Shown piece after piece: positions 41,741 through 53,342 of a DNA stretch of 64,000 nucleotides (position 1 is its first letter; each line of letters opens with the position of its first letter). The position numbers were made by a program, and so were the translations under genes. The DNA comes from Janthinobacterium sp. FW305-129. Its GTDB lineage: Bacteria > Pseudomonadota > Gammaproteobacteria > Burkholderiales > Burkholderiaceae_D. The stretch covers positions 1 to 64,000 of the forward strand of contig NZ_JACYMM010000007.1 of assembly GCF_020858115.1 (NCBI RefSeq), written 5' to 3'. A model generated the notes under the pieces. The model was not told the DNA's origin and searched no databases. It was given only the letters and a program-made list of their open reading frames with translations.

Positions 41741-41746
41741 TATAAT
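41741..41746 (+). promoter_or_regulatory. TATAAT box upstream of hscA
   Basis: A perfect -10 hexamer lies 53 bases before the hscA start in the 108-base gap after hscB. I see no matching -35 at the normal distance, so an internal promoter is possible only. Confidence 0.35.
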
Positions 41747-41799
41747 GCGCACCAGGCATCAGCTGCATCACGCAAAAAATTAATCGAGGCACGAATACA

Positions 41800-43680
<1,881 letters not shown>

Positions 43681-43747
43681 AACCAATTGAACAGCGCGCC
43701 GCCGATATTGTGGCCGCGCCCCGAATGACAGACTGAAAGAAGAAACC

Positions 43748-44089
43748 ATGCCACAAATCGTTATCCTGCCGCACGCCAAGCTTTGCCCGGACGGCGCCGT
43801 CATCGAAGCACCGGCCGGCAAGTCCATCTGCGACATCCTGCTGGAAAACGACATCGACATCGAGCACGCCTGCGAAAAATCGTGCGCCTGCACCACTTGC
43901 CACGTGCTGGTACGCGAAGGCATCGAATCCTTGAACGAAGCGACGGAACTGGAAGAAGACATGCTGGACAAGGCCTGGGGCCTGGAAGCCGTGTCGCGCC
44001 TGTCGTGCCAGTCCATCGTGGCCGAGGCCGACCTCGTCGTCGAAATCCCGAAATACACGATCAACCAGGTCAGCGAAGGCAGTCACTAA
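43748..44089 (+). CDS. fdx: ISC-type [2Fe-2S] ferredoxin
   Basis: 113 residues. The adrenodoxin-type cluster ligands are in EHACEKSCACTTCHV plus the later Cys of RLSCQSIV. The ferredoxin gives electrons for cluster assembly on IscU. It ends one base before iscX. Confidence 0.97.
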   Translation: MPQIVILPHAKLCPDGAVIEAPAGKSICDILLENDIDIEHACEKSCACTTCHVLVREGIESLNEATELEEDMLDKAWGLEAVSRLSCQSIVAEADLVVEIPKYTINQVSEGSH

Positions 44090-44090
44090 C

Positions 44091-44285
44091 ATGAAATGGT
44101 CCGACATACACGCGATTGCCGAAGCGCTGTACGATGCGCATCCGGACATCGACCCGCTGACCGTGCGTTTCACCGACCTGCACAACTGGGTAGTGGAACT
44201 GGACGGTTTCGACGATGACCACACGCGCGGCGGCGAAAAAGTGCTCGAAGCGATACAGATGGCGTGGATCGATGAAGCGCGCTAA
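44091..44285 (+). CDS. iscX: IscX, Fe-S assembly accessory protein
   Basis: 64 residues, starting MKWSDIHAIAEALYD and ending EAIQMAWIDEAR, the standard IscX form. It binds IscS and iron and tunes cluster assembly in the frataxin-binding region. It overlaps the following methyltransferase gene by 14 bases. Confidence 0.96.
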   Translation: MKWSDIHAIAEALYDAHPDIDPLTVRFTDLHNWVVELDGFDDDHTRGGEKVLEAIQMAWIDEAR

Positions 44286-45198
44286 GGGCGCGGCAGCCGC
44301 CGCCAAGGGGGCCGACAGCGCCGTTGCGCCGAAAGACGTCATCACCGCCGCCAGCAACATGCCCGAGATCAAGGATGGCCAGTCGGTCGCCTTGCTGCAG
44401 GAATTGCACATCCTGACGCGCGACGGCAAGATGAACCAGGACAGCCGCCGCAAGCTCAAGCAGGTGTACCACCTGACGCAGTTCATCGAGCCGCTGCTGC
44501 GCGAGGTGCAGCTCGACCACCCCGGCGTGTCCTTGGTCGACCACGGCGCCGGCAAGTCGTATCTGGGTTTCATCCTGTACGACCTGTTCTTCAAGAATGG
44601 CAACGACGGTTCGCACATCTACGGCATCGAGACGCGCGAAGAGCTGGTGCAGCGCTCGCAAGAGCTGGCGAAGAAATTCAAGTTCCCCGGCATGTCGTTC
44701 TTGCCGCTGTCCGTGGCCGAATCGACGGAATCGAACTTGCTGCCGCAGCAGATCGACATCGTCACGGCCTTGCATGCGTGCAACACGGCCACCGACGATG
44801 CGATTCACTTCGCCCTGAAGAAAAAGGCGAAGTTCATGGTGCTGGTGCCATGTTGCCAGGCCGAAGTCGCTTCCGTATTGAAGAAGAACAAGGGCAAGAG
44901 CCTGGGCAAGAATGTCTTGACGGAACTGTGGCGCCACCCGCTGCACACGCGCGAGTTCGGCAGCCAGATCACCAACGTGCTGCGCTGTCTGCAGCTGGAA
45001 GCGCATGGCTACCAGGTCAGCGTGACGGAACTGGTGGGCTGGGAGCATTCGATGAAGAATGAGCTGATCATCGCCAGCTACAAGAACTTGCCGCGCCAGC
45101 GTCCGACGGAGCGCCTGCAGGAAGTGCTGCAGACGCTGGGCCTGGAAGAGATGGGCCACCGCTTCTTTGCCGAAGAGCTGGCCAAGGCTACTGCGTAA
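44272..45198 (+). CDS. SAM-dependent methyltransferase (methyltransferase-32/GSTCD-like)
   Basis: 308 residues from the ATG at 44272, inside the iscX end; the earlier frame to 44215 overlaps iscX further and is unlikely. A Rossmann-type SAM site appears as SLVDHGAGKSYLGFILYDLF, with IETREELVQRSQEL and DIVTALHACNTATDDAI; the LVPCCQAEVA segment is typical of this group, as in eukaryotic GSTCD. The substrate is unknown. The N-terminal 20 residues are Lys/Ala-rich. Its overlap places it in the isc operon transcript, though it is not a known cluster-assembly factor. Confidence 0.85.
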   Translation: MKRAKGAAAAAKGADSAVAPKDVITAASNMPEIKDGQSVALLQELHILTRDGKMNQDSRRKLKQVYHLTQFIEPLLREVQLDHPGVSLVDHGAGKSYLGFILYDLFFKNGNDGSHIYGIETREELVQRSQELAKKFKFPGMSFLPLSVAESTESNLLPQQIDIVTALHACNTATDDAIHFALKKKAKFMVLVPCCQAEVASVLKKNKGKSLGKNVLTELWRHPLHTREFGSQITNVLRCLQLEAHGYQVSVTELVGWEHSMKNELIIASYKNLPRQRPTERLQEVLQTLGLEEMGHRFFAEELAKATA

Positions 45199-45280
45199 GC
45201 ATACGCTGTCGCACACGAGGGGAGGAGCGGGTCGGTTACAATACCGGCTTTCTCCTCCTCTTGCTTTTTGCGCCTCCGCC

Positions 45281-46039
45281 ATGACCACACCTATTGAAAT
45301 GCCCACCGTCCGCCTGGCCAAGCGCCTGTCCGAAGACGTGCCCTGTTCGCGCCGCGAGGCCGAGCTGTATATCGAGGGCGGCTGGGTCACGGTCGATGGC
45401 GTGCTGGTGGAGGAATCGGGCGCGCGCGTGGCGGATAATCAGGAAGTGGTGCTGTTGCCGAACGCCACCCTCGATGAAATGCCGCCCGTGACGATTTTGC
45501 TGCACAAGCCGGCCGGCATCAACGGCGGCGTCGGCGCGGAAGGCAAGCCAGCCCTCAGTTGCTTGCGTCCCGAAGAAATTTTCACGCCGGAAAATGTGGC
45601 GCCCAGCTCCGTCACGCGCTTCCTCAAGCGCCATCTGATCGGCCTGACGATCACCAATCCGCTGGAAACCATGGCCTCGGGCCTGCTGGTATTTACGCAG
45701 GATTTCCGCGTCGCCCGCAAGCTGGTCGATGAAGCGAAAACGGTGGAGCAGGAATTCATCGTGGAAGTGTCGGGCAGCATCATGGAAAACGGCCTGGCGC
45801 TGCTGAATCACGGCTTGCCCTTCAATGGCAAGCCTTTGCCGCCGATCAAGGTCAGCTGGCAGAACGAGACGCGTTTGCGTTTTGCCCTGAAAAACGTGCA
45901 GCCGGGCCAGATCGCCCATATGTGCAAGATGGTGGGACTGGACGTGGTCGCCATGAAACGCCTGCGCATCGGCCGCATTTCGATGGGCGCCATGCCGTCA
46001 GGCCAGTGGCGCTACCTTCAAGGCTACGAGAGGTTTTAA
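45281..46039 (+). CDS. RsuA/RluB-family pseudouridine synthase homologue with Asp-to-Glu change
   Basis: 252 residues from the ATG at 45281. An N-terminal S4 RNA-binding domain (LAKRLSEDVPCSRREAELYI) precedes the synthase fold (ILLHKPAGINGG, SGLLVFTQDFRVARKLVD, EQEFIVEVSG, IKVSWQNETRLRFALKNVQPGQI, LRIGRISMG). The catalytic motif, normally GRLDxxTSGLL, reads TNPLETMASGLL, so Glu replaces the nucleophilic Asp and the Arg is lost. It may therefore be a non-catalytic RNA-binding relative. It converges with the globin gene, overlapping it by four bases at the stops. A TACAAT is at 45237-45242. Confidence 0.85.
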   Translation: MTTPIEMPTVRLAKRLSEDVPCSRREAELYIEGGWVTVDGVLVEESGARVADNQEVVLLPNATLDEMPPVTILLHKPAGINGGVGAEGKPALSCLRPEEIFTPENVAPSSVTRFLKRHLIGLTITNPLETMASGLLVFTQDFRVARKLVDEAKTVEQEFIVEVSGSIMENGLALLNHGLPFNGKPLPPIKVSWQNETRLRFALKNVQPGQIAHMCKMVGLDVVAMKRLRIGRISMGAMPSGQWRYLQGYERF

Positions 46040-46464
46040 AGCTGCGGCGCCACGATGGCGTGGCTTTCCGCAAAGCTTTTCCAAAGCCGTTCGGCAATAT
46101 TCAAGGCGATGGTGTCGGCCTTCTCTTGCAAGGCGGCATTGCCCATGCTTTCGGTGGTGGCGAAGAACAGGGTCAGCCAGCGGCGGAACATGCACGGTGT
46201 CAGGTTTTCCATGTTCGCGTGCTGGGCCAGCGGCTTGCCGTGGTAGCGCATGGTGCCGCGCAGCAAGCCTGACCAGAAATCGACCAATGTGGCCAGGTGG
46301 GCATCCCAATCCTTGACCTCGGCGGCAAAGATGGGGCCCAGCATGGCGTCGTCGCGCGCGGCCGCATAAAAGGTGTGAACGAGATGCTTGACGTCGTCTT
46401 CGCTGCAGACTTCCTCGCGGTAGGGAGCGAAACGTGTGTGGGGGAGGGGGGCGGTATTATTCAT
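46036..46464 (-). CDS. group III truncated hemoglobin
   Basis: 142 residues. The 2/2 globin pattern of group III is visible: VKHLVHTFYAAARDDAMLGPIF (B/C helices with the B10 region), DWDAHLATLVDFWSGLL, and MRYHGKPLAQHANMENLTPCMFRRWL with the proximal His in this stretch. Group III globins such as Ctb of Campylobacter bind oxygen and NO and affect respiration under low oxygen. It stands alone and is convergent with the pseudouridine synthase homologue. Confidence 0.92.
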   Translation of the reverse strand: MNNTAPLPHTRFAPYREEVCSEDDVKHLVHTFYAAARDDAMLGPIFAAEVKDWDAHLATLVDFWSGLLRGTMRYHGKPLAQHANMENLTPCMFRRWLTLFFATTESMGNAALQEKADTIALNIAERLWKSFAESHAIVAPQL

Positions 46465-46527
46465 GGCATGCCATGATCGCAGAGCCCCCGTGGCGCTTCA
46501 ATGACCCAGGTCAAGCCGCATAAAAAC

Positions 46528-47064
46528 TCAGGCGGCGACTTTCTTCGACTTCTTGGCCGGTGCCGGCAATTGCACGATCTGCGTGCCCGCCAGCTTGTCG
46601 TGCAGGAATTGCCCATTGCCCGTGAACAGGGCCGTGGCCGACCAGGCCAGGATGCCCGCGCCGATGGCGCCCAGCGCTGTCCAGTGCTGCAAGCCGAATG
46701 CATACGACACCAGCAGCGCAGGCAGCAGCCACATCCATGACAGGATGTAGCGGTACGCGGCCACGCGCAGCGGCACGTGGGCATGGCCCGGCAGCACGAC
46801 TTTCAGGCGCCACGTCTTCATGGCCAGGGTTTGCCCTTCGCGGCTCCATTGATGGATGAAATACGCGCCCATGACGAGGAAGGCCAGGCATTGGCGCATG
46901 TGTTCCGTCAACGGCGTATGCGCGCCTTGCACGGCCAGTTCGAACAGCAGGAAAGGCAGGAACAGCACGGCCAGGGCCAGCAGCGATTCGTACACCATGG
47001 AAATCAGGCGGCGCTTGATCGTGGGATGGGAAGTGATGCTGGCGGCAGGCGTGCTATTTGGCAT
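46528..47064 (-). CDS. RDD-family membrane protein
   Basis: 178 residues from the ATG at 47064, overlapping the DUF3106 stop by 11 bases. The N-terminal PTIKRRLISMVYESLLALAV carries the RDD-type start, though the motif reads RRL-ISMVYE rather than R-x-x-A-x-x-D-D. Four hydrophobic segments are visible (LLALAVLFLPFLLFELAV, CLAFLVMGAYFIHQW, YILSWMWLLPALLVSYAF, IGAGILAWSATALFTG). The function of this family is largely unknown; some act in ion exchange. It is the last gene of the ECF-sigma operon. Confidence 0.85.
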   Translation of the reverse strand: MPNSTPAASITSHPTIKRRLISMVYESLLALAVLFLPFLLFELAVQGAHTPLTEHMRQCLAFLVMGAYFIHQWSREGQTLAMKTWRLKVVLPGHAHVPLRVAAYRYILSWMWLLPALLVSYAFGLQHWTALGAIGAGILAWSATALFTGNGQFLHDKLAGTQIVQLPAPAKKSKKVAA

Positions 47065-47824
47065 TGGTCGGCAGTGGGGCAGGCGTGGTGGGTGGCGTGA
47101 CGGGCACGGTGGCGGGGATCGCGGCCGGATCCGTGACCGGCACGGCCACCGCTGGCGTGGCGGCTGGCGGCGTGGCGGGGGCGGTGGCGACAGGCGCTGC
47201 CGGCGTAGTGGGGAGCAGGATGGGGGCCGGCTTGCTCGTGTTCGAATTGATCGCGGGAACTTTTTCCAGCGGCTTTTTCGGCATCGGCACCAGTTCTGTG
47301 GCCAGCTTTTTCTTTTGATCTTCCGGCAATTGCTGGTATTGCTCCCATTGCGCGGTTTTTTGACCAGGATCAATCTTCTTCGTGCGCGCATAGTTTTCGC
47401 GCACCAGGCGGCGCTGTTCCGGCGTCAGCTTGACCCATTCGCGCATGCGCTCATGCACGCGGGTTTGCTCGTCGGGCGACATGGAGGCAAAGCGGTTGGC
47501 GATATCGAGCCATTTCTGCTTGCGCAAGGCTTCGAGCTTGTTCCATTCGCCCGCCAGCGGCTGCAGGGCTTCCTGCTGCGCGCGCGACAGCTTGTTCCAC
47601 GAGGGATTCTCGCTGGCCTTGGGCGGCGTGCCGCCCTTGCCGGCCGTGCGGGGCGAACCGGGTTTGACGGCCGGGGCCGGCGCCACCACGGGCGCTGCCG
47701 CCACGGGAGGCGCGGCGGGCGCGGCATGTTGCTGCGCGCCTACCCAGGCGGCGCCCGCCAGGGCGCAGGCGCCCAGGCCGATGCCGCCGGCCAGCCAGCC
47801 TTTGCGTACGCTCGTGCGTGCCAT
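47054..47824 (-). CDS. DUF3106 protein
   Basis: 256 residues. One membrane or signal helix lies at residues 12-30 (AGGIGLGACALAGAAWVGA). Then comes a Pro/Ala linker and the DUF3106 core at about 74-165 (WNKLSRAQQEALQPLAGEW, FASMSPDEQTRVHERMREW, LTPEQRRLVRENYA), repeated Trp/Leu helices that recall periplasmic stress sensors of the CpxP/zinc-resistance type. A long Pro/Ala/Thr tail follows. It is encoded between DUF3619 and RDD in an order common in Burkholderiales. A periplasmic helical role is inferred. Confidence 0.88.
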   Translation of the reverse strand: MARTSVRKGWLAGGIGLGACALAGAAWVGAQQHAAPAAPPVAAAPVVAPAPAVKPGSPRTAGKGGTPPKASENPSWNKLSRAQQEALQPLAGEWNKLEALRKQKWLDIANRFASMSPDEQTRVHERMREWVKLTPEQRRLVRENYARTKKIDPGQKTAQWEQYQQLPEDQKKKLATELVPMPKKPLEKVPAINSNTSKPAPILLPTTPAAPVATAPATPPAATPAVAVPVTDPAAIPATVPVTPPTTPAPLPTNAK

Positions 47825-48229
47825 TTATTGCTCGCGTTTCGTCAGGTAGGCGTTGAAGCCATGGTCCATGTACGCGGACAGCGGCAATTCGTCGGACAGC
47901 ACGGCGGCATCGATTTCTGCCAGTTCGGCAATATGTTGTTCCTGCTCAAACTGATAGATGCCCACCAGGCCGCCGACCAGCAGCAGCAGCGGGATGATGA
48001 CGCTCATGCGGCCCAGCCACGACAGCGGCTCGGCGAAGAACTGGCTGGCCACGCCGGCGAACACGTTTTCACGCGCGGCCACGGCGATGGGCGCGTCCGC
48101 CTTCTTGCGCGACAGGGCCAGCTTGCGTGCCGCTGCCAGGCGATCGGTGGCCGATGCGGGCAGGTCGTCGAGTTTTTCGTTCAGTGCATGGCGCACTTTG
48201 TAAGCGAAATTGAGATCGTCGGTGTTCAT
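47825..48229 (-). CDS. DUF3619 protein, probable anti-sigma-like membrane protein
   Basis: 134 residues. A cytoplasmic N-terminus of about 72 residues (DLNFAYKVRHALNEKLDDLP, RLAAARKLALSRKKA), one membrane helix (SVIIPLLLLVGGLVGIYQF) and a short periplasmic end form the layout of an anti-sigma factor. Its start overlaps the ECF sigma stop by four bases, the usual coupling of sigma and anti-sigma genes. The anti-sigma role is inferred from this arrangement. Confidence 0.85.
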   Translation of the reverse strand: MNTDDLNFAYKVRHALNEKLDDLPASATDRLAAARKLALSRKKADAPIAVAARENVFAGVASQFFAEPLSWLGRMSVIIPLLLLVGGLVGIYQFEQEQHIAELAEIDAAVLSDELPLSAYMDHGFNAYLTKREQ

Positions 48230-48795
48230 AATTTAATTCCCTTGGCTTTCAGCGATTCGGCGAGCGTGTGGGTAGCTCTGGAGCAATGTGTTTTCACGCT
48301 ACCTTCGGAGCAACCCATCGCTTCCGCTGTTTCAGCCACATCCATGTCCTGCCAATAACGCATGAGGAAGGCTTCGCGTTGACGTGACGGCAGTTTTTGT
48401 ACCTCTATATCAATCAAATCAAGGATTTGCGCGCGTTCGACCTGGTCGGCCGAGGATTCGGCGGCGCTCGATCCCTGTTCCGATTCATACGTGTCAAGTA
48501 TATCAAAATCTTCATGCTCGTCGCCCGAGGGCTTCATGCCGGAAAACAGGCTGACCCAGGTGTTGCGAACTTTTTCACGACGGAAATAATCAAGGATGGT
48601 GTTCTGCAAGATGCGCTGGAACAGCATCGGCAGCTCGGCGGCCGGCTTGTCGCCGTATTTCTCGGCCAGCTTGATCATGGCATCCTGCACGATGTCGAGT
48701 GCCGATTCTTCCTTGCGGACCGCGTAGGCGGCCTGCTTGAAAGCGCGCCGCTCGACATTTTCTAGAAAGTCGGATAATTCTTTGTCTGTTGCCAT
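48226..48795 (-). CDS. ECF-type RNA polymerase sigma factor
   Basis: 189 residues. Region 2 has RRAFKQAAYAVRKEESALDIVQDAMIKLAEKY and LFQRILQNTILDYFRREKVR; a variable acidic linker follows; region 4 has IEVQKLPSRQREAFLMRYW and VAETAEAMGCSEGSVKTHCSRA. It starts an operon with DUF3619, DUF3106 and RDD genes. The regulon and the signal are unknown. Confidence 0.93.
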   Translation of the reverse strand: MATDKELSDFLENVERRAFKQAAYAVRKEESALDIVQDAMIKLAEKYGDKPAAELPMLFQRILQNTILDYFRREKVRNTWVSLFSGMKPSGDEHEDFDILDTYESEQGSSAAESSADQVERAQILDLIDIEVQKLPSRQREAFLMRYWQDMDVAETAEAMGCSEGSVKTHCSRATHTLAESLKAKGIKL

Positions 48796-49291
48796 GCGGT
48801 ATCGGGGATCTTAGCGGCTGCGGGTGCGGTGGGCGAAATGGGGGCGGGTATGCTTTTTGCAACCCCGTGCATGCTAGCAAAAAATGTGCGTTTCCGCAGG
48901 GTTTTTGCACGTTGTGCGGGCAAAAATGCAGCGAGGCCGACATTTTCCTTGACCATCATGGTGCAACGCGATAACGTATGGGACGCTTTGAACACCCCAA
49001 AGCCCTATGGTCAGGTCGCGACCGGCACACAAGGCTATCCGCGGCAAGACGCGCTTTCATTTGTAGGCAGTTTGTTCTAACCCGCGCCACAAGCGCGAGC
49101 GGTTCGTACAGGCGCCACAGAAACTCCGGCCAAACGAGTTGCGTTAAGCGTTGTTTTGTAAGGTATCTATGGGTGCCCAAAGAAATTGCGTGACCGCATG
49201 AAAAGGGAAGCAGGAGCACTGTTGCGTTAGGCGTACCTCGTCAGGAAAGAACATCCGATCAATCTCCAATGGACCTTGAAAGGAATGTTTC
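48796..49291. other. 496-bp intergenic region between the ECF sigma gene and ilvB
   Basis: This divergent region contains the promoters of the ECF operon and of ilvB. I see no BCAA-rich leader peptide, T-box or clear attenuator; a short ORF at 49169-49201 (MGAQRNCVTA) lacks branched-chain codons. A GC-rich dyad (GCGCCACAAGCGCGAGCG) is near 49085-49102. AAAGGA lies seven bases before the ilvB start. Confidence 0.45.
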
Positions 49292-51022
49292 ATGAATACC
49301 GAAGCAGCAGCAGGACCCATTACCGGCGCAGAAATTGTCGTGCGCTGTCTGGCTGAAGAGGGCGTCGAGCACGTCTTTGGATACCCGGGCGGAGCCGTAC
49401 TCTATATCTACGACGCCATCTTCCAGCAAAACAAATTCCAGCATATCCTGGTACGCCACGAGCAGGCCGCGATCCACGCCGCCGATGCCTATTCGCGCAG
49501 CTCGAACAAGGTCGGTGTCGCCATCGTCACGTCCGGTCCGGGCGTCACGAATGCCGTCACGGGCCTGTCGACCGCGTACATGGACTCGATTCCCATGGTG
49601 GTGATCTCCGGCCAGGTGCCGAGCCACGCCATCGGGCAGGATGCGTTCCAGGAATGCGACACGGTCGGCATCACGCGCCCCGTCGTCAAGCACAACTTCC
49701 TCGTCAAGGACGTCAAGGACCTGGCAGCGACGATCAAGAAAGCCTTCTTCATCGCCCGTACCGGCCGTCCGGGACCCGTGCTGGTCGATATCCCCAAGGA
49801 TATCAGCATGCACAAATGCCATTTCGACTACCCGAAGGAAGTCGAGATGCGTTCCTACCGTCCCGTCGACAAGGGCCATTCGGGCCAGATCCGCAAGGCC
49901 GTGCAGCTGCTGCTGCAAGCCGAACGCCCGATGATCTACACGGGCGGCGGCGTCATCCTGGCGCATGCGGCTCCCGAGCTGAACAAGCTGGTCGACCGCC
50001 TGGGTTTCCCTTGCACCAACACCTTGATGGGCCTGGGCGGCTACCGCGCCTCGAGCGAGCAGTATGTCGGCATGCCCGGCATGCACGGCACCTACGAAGC
50101 GAACATGGCGATGCAAAATTGCGACGTCCTGATCGCCATCGGCGCCCGTTTCGATGACCGCGTGATCGGCAACCCGAAACATTTCGCCTCGCATCCGCGC
50201 AAGATCATCCACGTGGACATCGATCCATCGTCGATTTCCAAGCGCGTCAAGGTCGATATCCCCATCGTCGGCAACGTCAAGGACGTGCTGATCGAGTTCC
50301 TCGCGCAACTGGACGCGGCCGAAGCCAAGCCGAACGTCAATGCCTTGAGCAACTGGTGGAAGCAGATCGCCGAATGGCGCGGCCGCGAATGCCTGAAATA
50401 TCCAACCTCCGACCTGGTCATCAAGCCGCAATCGGTGGTGGAAAAAGTGTTTCAGATCACCAAGGGCGATGCCTTCATCACGTCCGACGTGGGCCAGCAC
50501 CAGATGTGGGCCGCGCAATATTATGGTTTTGATAAGCCGCGCCGCTGGATCAATTCCGGCGGCCTGGGCACCATGGGGGTCGGCTTGCCGTACGCCATGG
50601 GCGTGCAGATGGCCAATCCGGACGCCACCGTTGCTTGTATTACCGGCGAAGGCTCGATCCAGATGTGCATCCAGGAACTCGCCACGTGCAAGCAGTATCA
50701 CCTGACGCCGAAGATCATCATGCTCAACAACCGTTTCCTCGGCATGGTGCGCCAGTGGCAGGAAATCGATTACGGTTCGCGCTATTCCGAGTCGTACATG
50801 GATTCGCTGCCCGACTTCGAGAAGCTGGCCGAAGCGTATGGCCACGTGGGCATGAAAATTGAAAAACCGGGCGACGTCGACGGCGCCCTGAAAGAGGCGT
50901 TCGGCATGAAAGACAGGCTGGTATTCATGAACTTCATTACCGACCAGTCCGAAAACGTGTGGCCAATGGTGAAAGCCGGCAAGGGCCTGTCCGAAATGAT
51001 GCTCGGTTCGGAGGATCTTTAA
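49292..51022 (+). CDS. ilvB: acetolactate synthase large subunit
   Basis: 576 residues, full length. The ThDP-binding N-terminal domain begins GAEIVVRCLAEEGVEHVFGYPGG with the catalytic Glu in VRHEQAAIHAADAY; a FAD-binding middle and a C-terminal pyrophosphate domain (TSDVGQHQMWAAQYYGF, GEGSIQMCIQELAT, NNRFLGMVRQWQE) follow. It condenses pyruvate with pyruvate or 2-oxobutyrate as the first step of valine, leucine and isoleucine synthesis. The small subunit gene starts two bases after its stop. Confidence 0.98.
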   Translation: MNTEAAAGPITGAEIVVRCLAEEGVEHVFGYPGGAVLYIYDAIFQQNKFQHILVRHEQAAIHAADAYSRSSNKVGVAIVTSGPGVTNAVTGLSTAYMDSIPMVVISGQVPSHAIGQDAFQECDTVGITRPVVKHNFLVKDVKDLAATIKKAFFIARTGRPGPVLVDIPKDISMHKCHFDYPKEVEMRSYRPVDKGHSGQIRKAVQLLLQAERPMIYTGGGVILAHAAPELNKLVDRLGFPCTNTLMGLGGYRASSEQYVGMPGMHGTYEANMAMQNCDVLIAIGARFDDRVIGNPKHFASHPRKIIHVDIDPSSISKRVKVDIPIVGNVKDVLIEFLAQLDAAEAKPNVNALSNWWKQIAEWRGRECLKYPTSDLVIKPQSVVEKVFQITKGDAFITSDVGQHQMWAAQYYGFDKPRRWINSGGLGTMGVGLPYAMGVQMANPDATVACITGEGSIQMCIQELATCKQYHLTPKIIMLNNRFLGMVRQWQEIDYGSRYSESYMDSLPDFEKLAEAYGHVGMKIEKPGDVDGALKEAFGMKDRLVFMNFITDQSENVWPMVKAGKGLSEMMLGSEDL

Positions 51023-51023
51023 T

Positions 51024-52606
<1,583 letters not shown>

Positions 52607-52628
52607 GCATTTACCGTTCCTCACACGA

Positions 52629-52652
52629 AGCCGGCGCAAGCCGGCTTTTTTT
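52629..52652 (+). terminator. Rho-independent terminator after ilvC
   Basis: A perfect 7-bp stem AGCCGGC-GCAA-GCCGGCT runs into a T7 tract. Confidence 0.93.
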
Positions 52653-52717
52653 GTGCGCGGGCGTTCGGCAGCCGACATCCGTTACAATCAGGCCCATTCA
52701 ACCACACCGTCAGCCTC

Positions 52718-53167
52718 ATGCTTGTTTTTTCTAAAGTTCTTGTTGGGAATCTTCATGTGGTCAAGCGCCCCGTTTCGGTTGCCATCAGCTGCTGGTTTCT
52801 GGTCATCGGCTCGCTGTCGGCGCTGGTGTCGGCTTACCTCGGCCGCAACGATCCCGCCATGCAGGCGTGGATGGCGGACGGCGCGATTCCCGCCGAGGTG
52901 CAATACGCGATTTTGATCTTCAGTCAGGGCATTACCCTGGTGGCAGCGCTGGCCATGCTGCAAAGACAGCGTGGCGCGCGCACTGTGTACCTGGTGTGGG
53001 GCGTGATCGACATTGCGTTCTGCCTGGCGACCTTGCCGCAGAAGATGTACGTCTTGCCTGGCGCGCTCCTGTTCGCCGTCATCTGCGCCTTGCTGTACAG
53101 TCCGAGATCGAATGCCTGGTTTTCGCCGCGCAAGGCGGCCAATGACGCCTGCATGACGCCAGCCTGA
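52718..53167 (+). CDS. small four-helix membrane protein of unknown function
   Basis: 149 residues with four hydrophobic helices: VAISCWFLVIGSLSALVSAYL, VQYAILIFSQGITLVAALAML, VYLVWGVIDIAFCLATL and VLPGALLFAVICALLYS. Polar loops are short, and the C-terminus SPRSNAWFSPRKA resembles that of small DoxX-like or DUF-type membrane proteins, but no family is certain. It is single, between the ilvC terminator and an MFS gene. The exact start is unsure, as several codons near 52718-52760 are possible. A TACAAT is at 52683-52688. Confidence 0.75.
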   Translation: MLVFSKVLVGNLHVVKRPVSVAISCWFLVIGSLSALVSAYLGRNDPAMQAWMADGAIPAEVQYAILIFSQGITLVAALAMLQRQRGARTVYLVWGVIDIAFCLATLPQKMYVLPGALLFAVICALLYSPRSNAWFSPRKAANDACMTPA

Positions 53168-53342
53168 GCACGGTTGTCTTTGTACGCACGCTTTTGCTGC
53201 GTTTGCTTTACAATCCCGCCCTTCCTTTGCAGTTTCATATAGCTGCATCTGTTTCGGTATCTGCCGACCGCAACGCGCATCACCGCTTTTGTAGCACGCC
53301 AGACGCTAATTGATCAGCCGTCTGGCAACCTGAAGGACCCCT

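Noticed and set aside
49169-49201. Short ORF MGAQRNCVTA upstream of ilvB as an attenuator leader peptide
   Set aside because: It contains no run of Val, Leu or Ile codons and I see no terminator/antiterminator pair after it.
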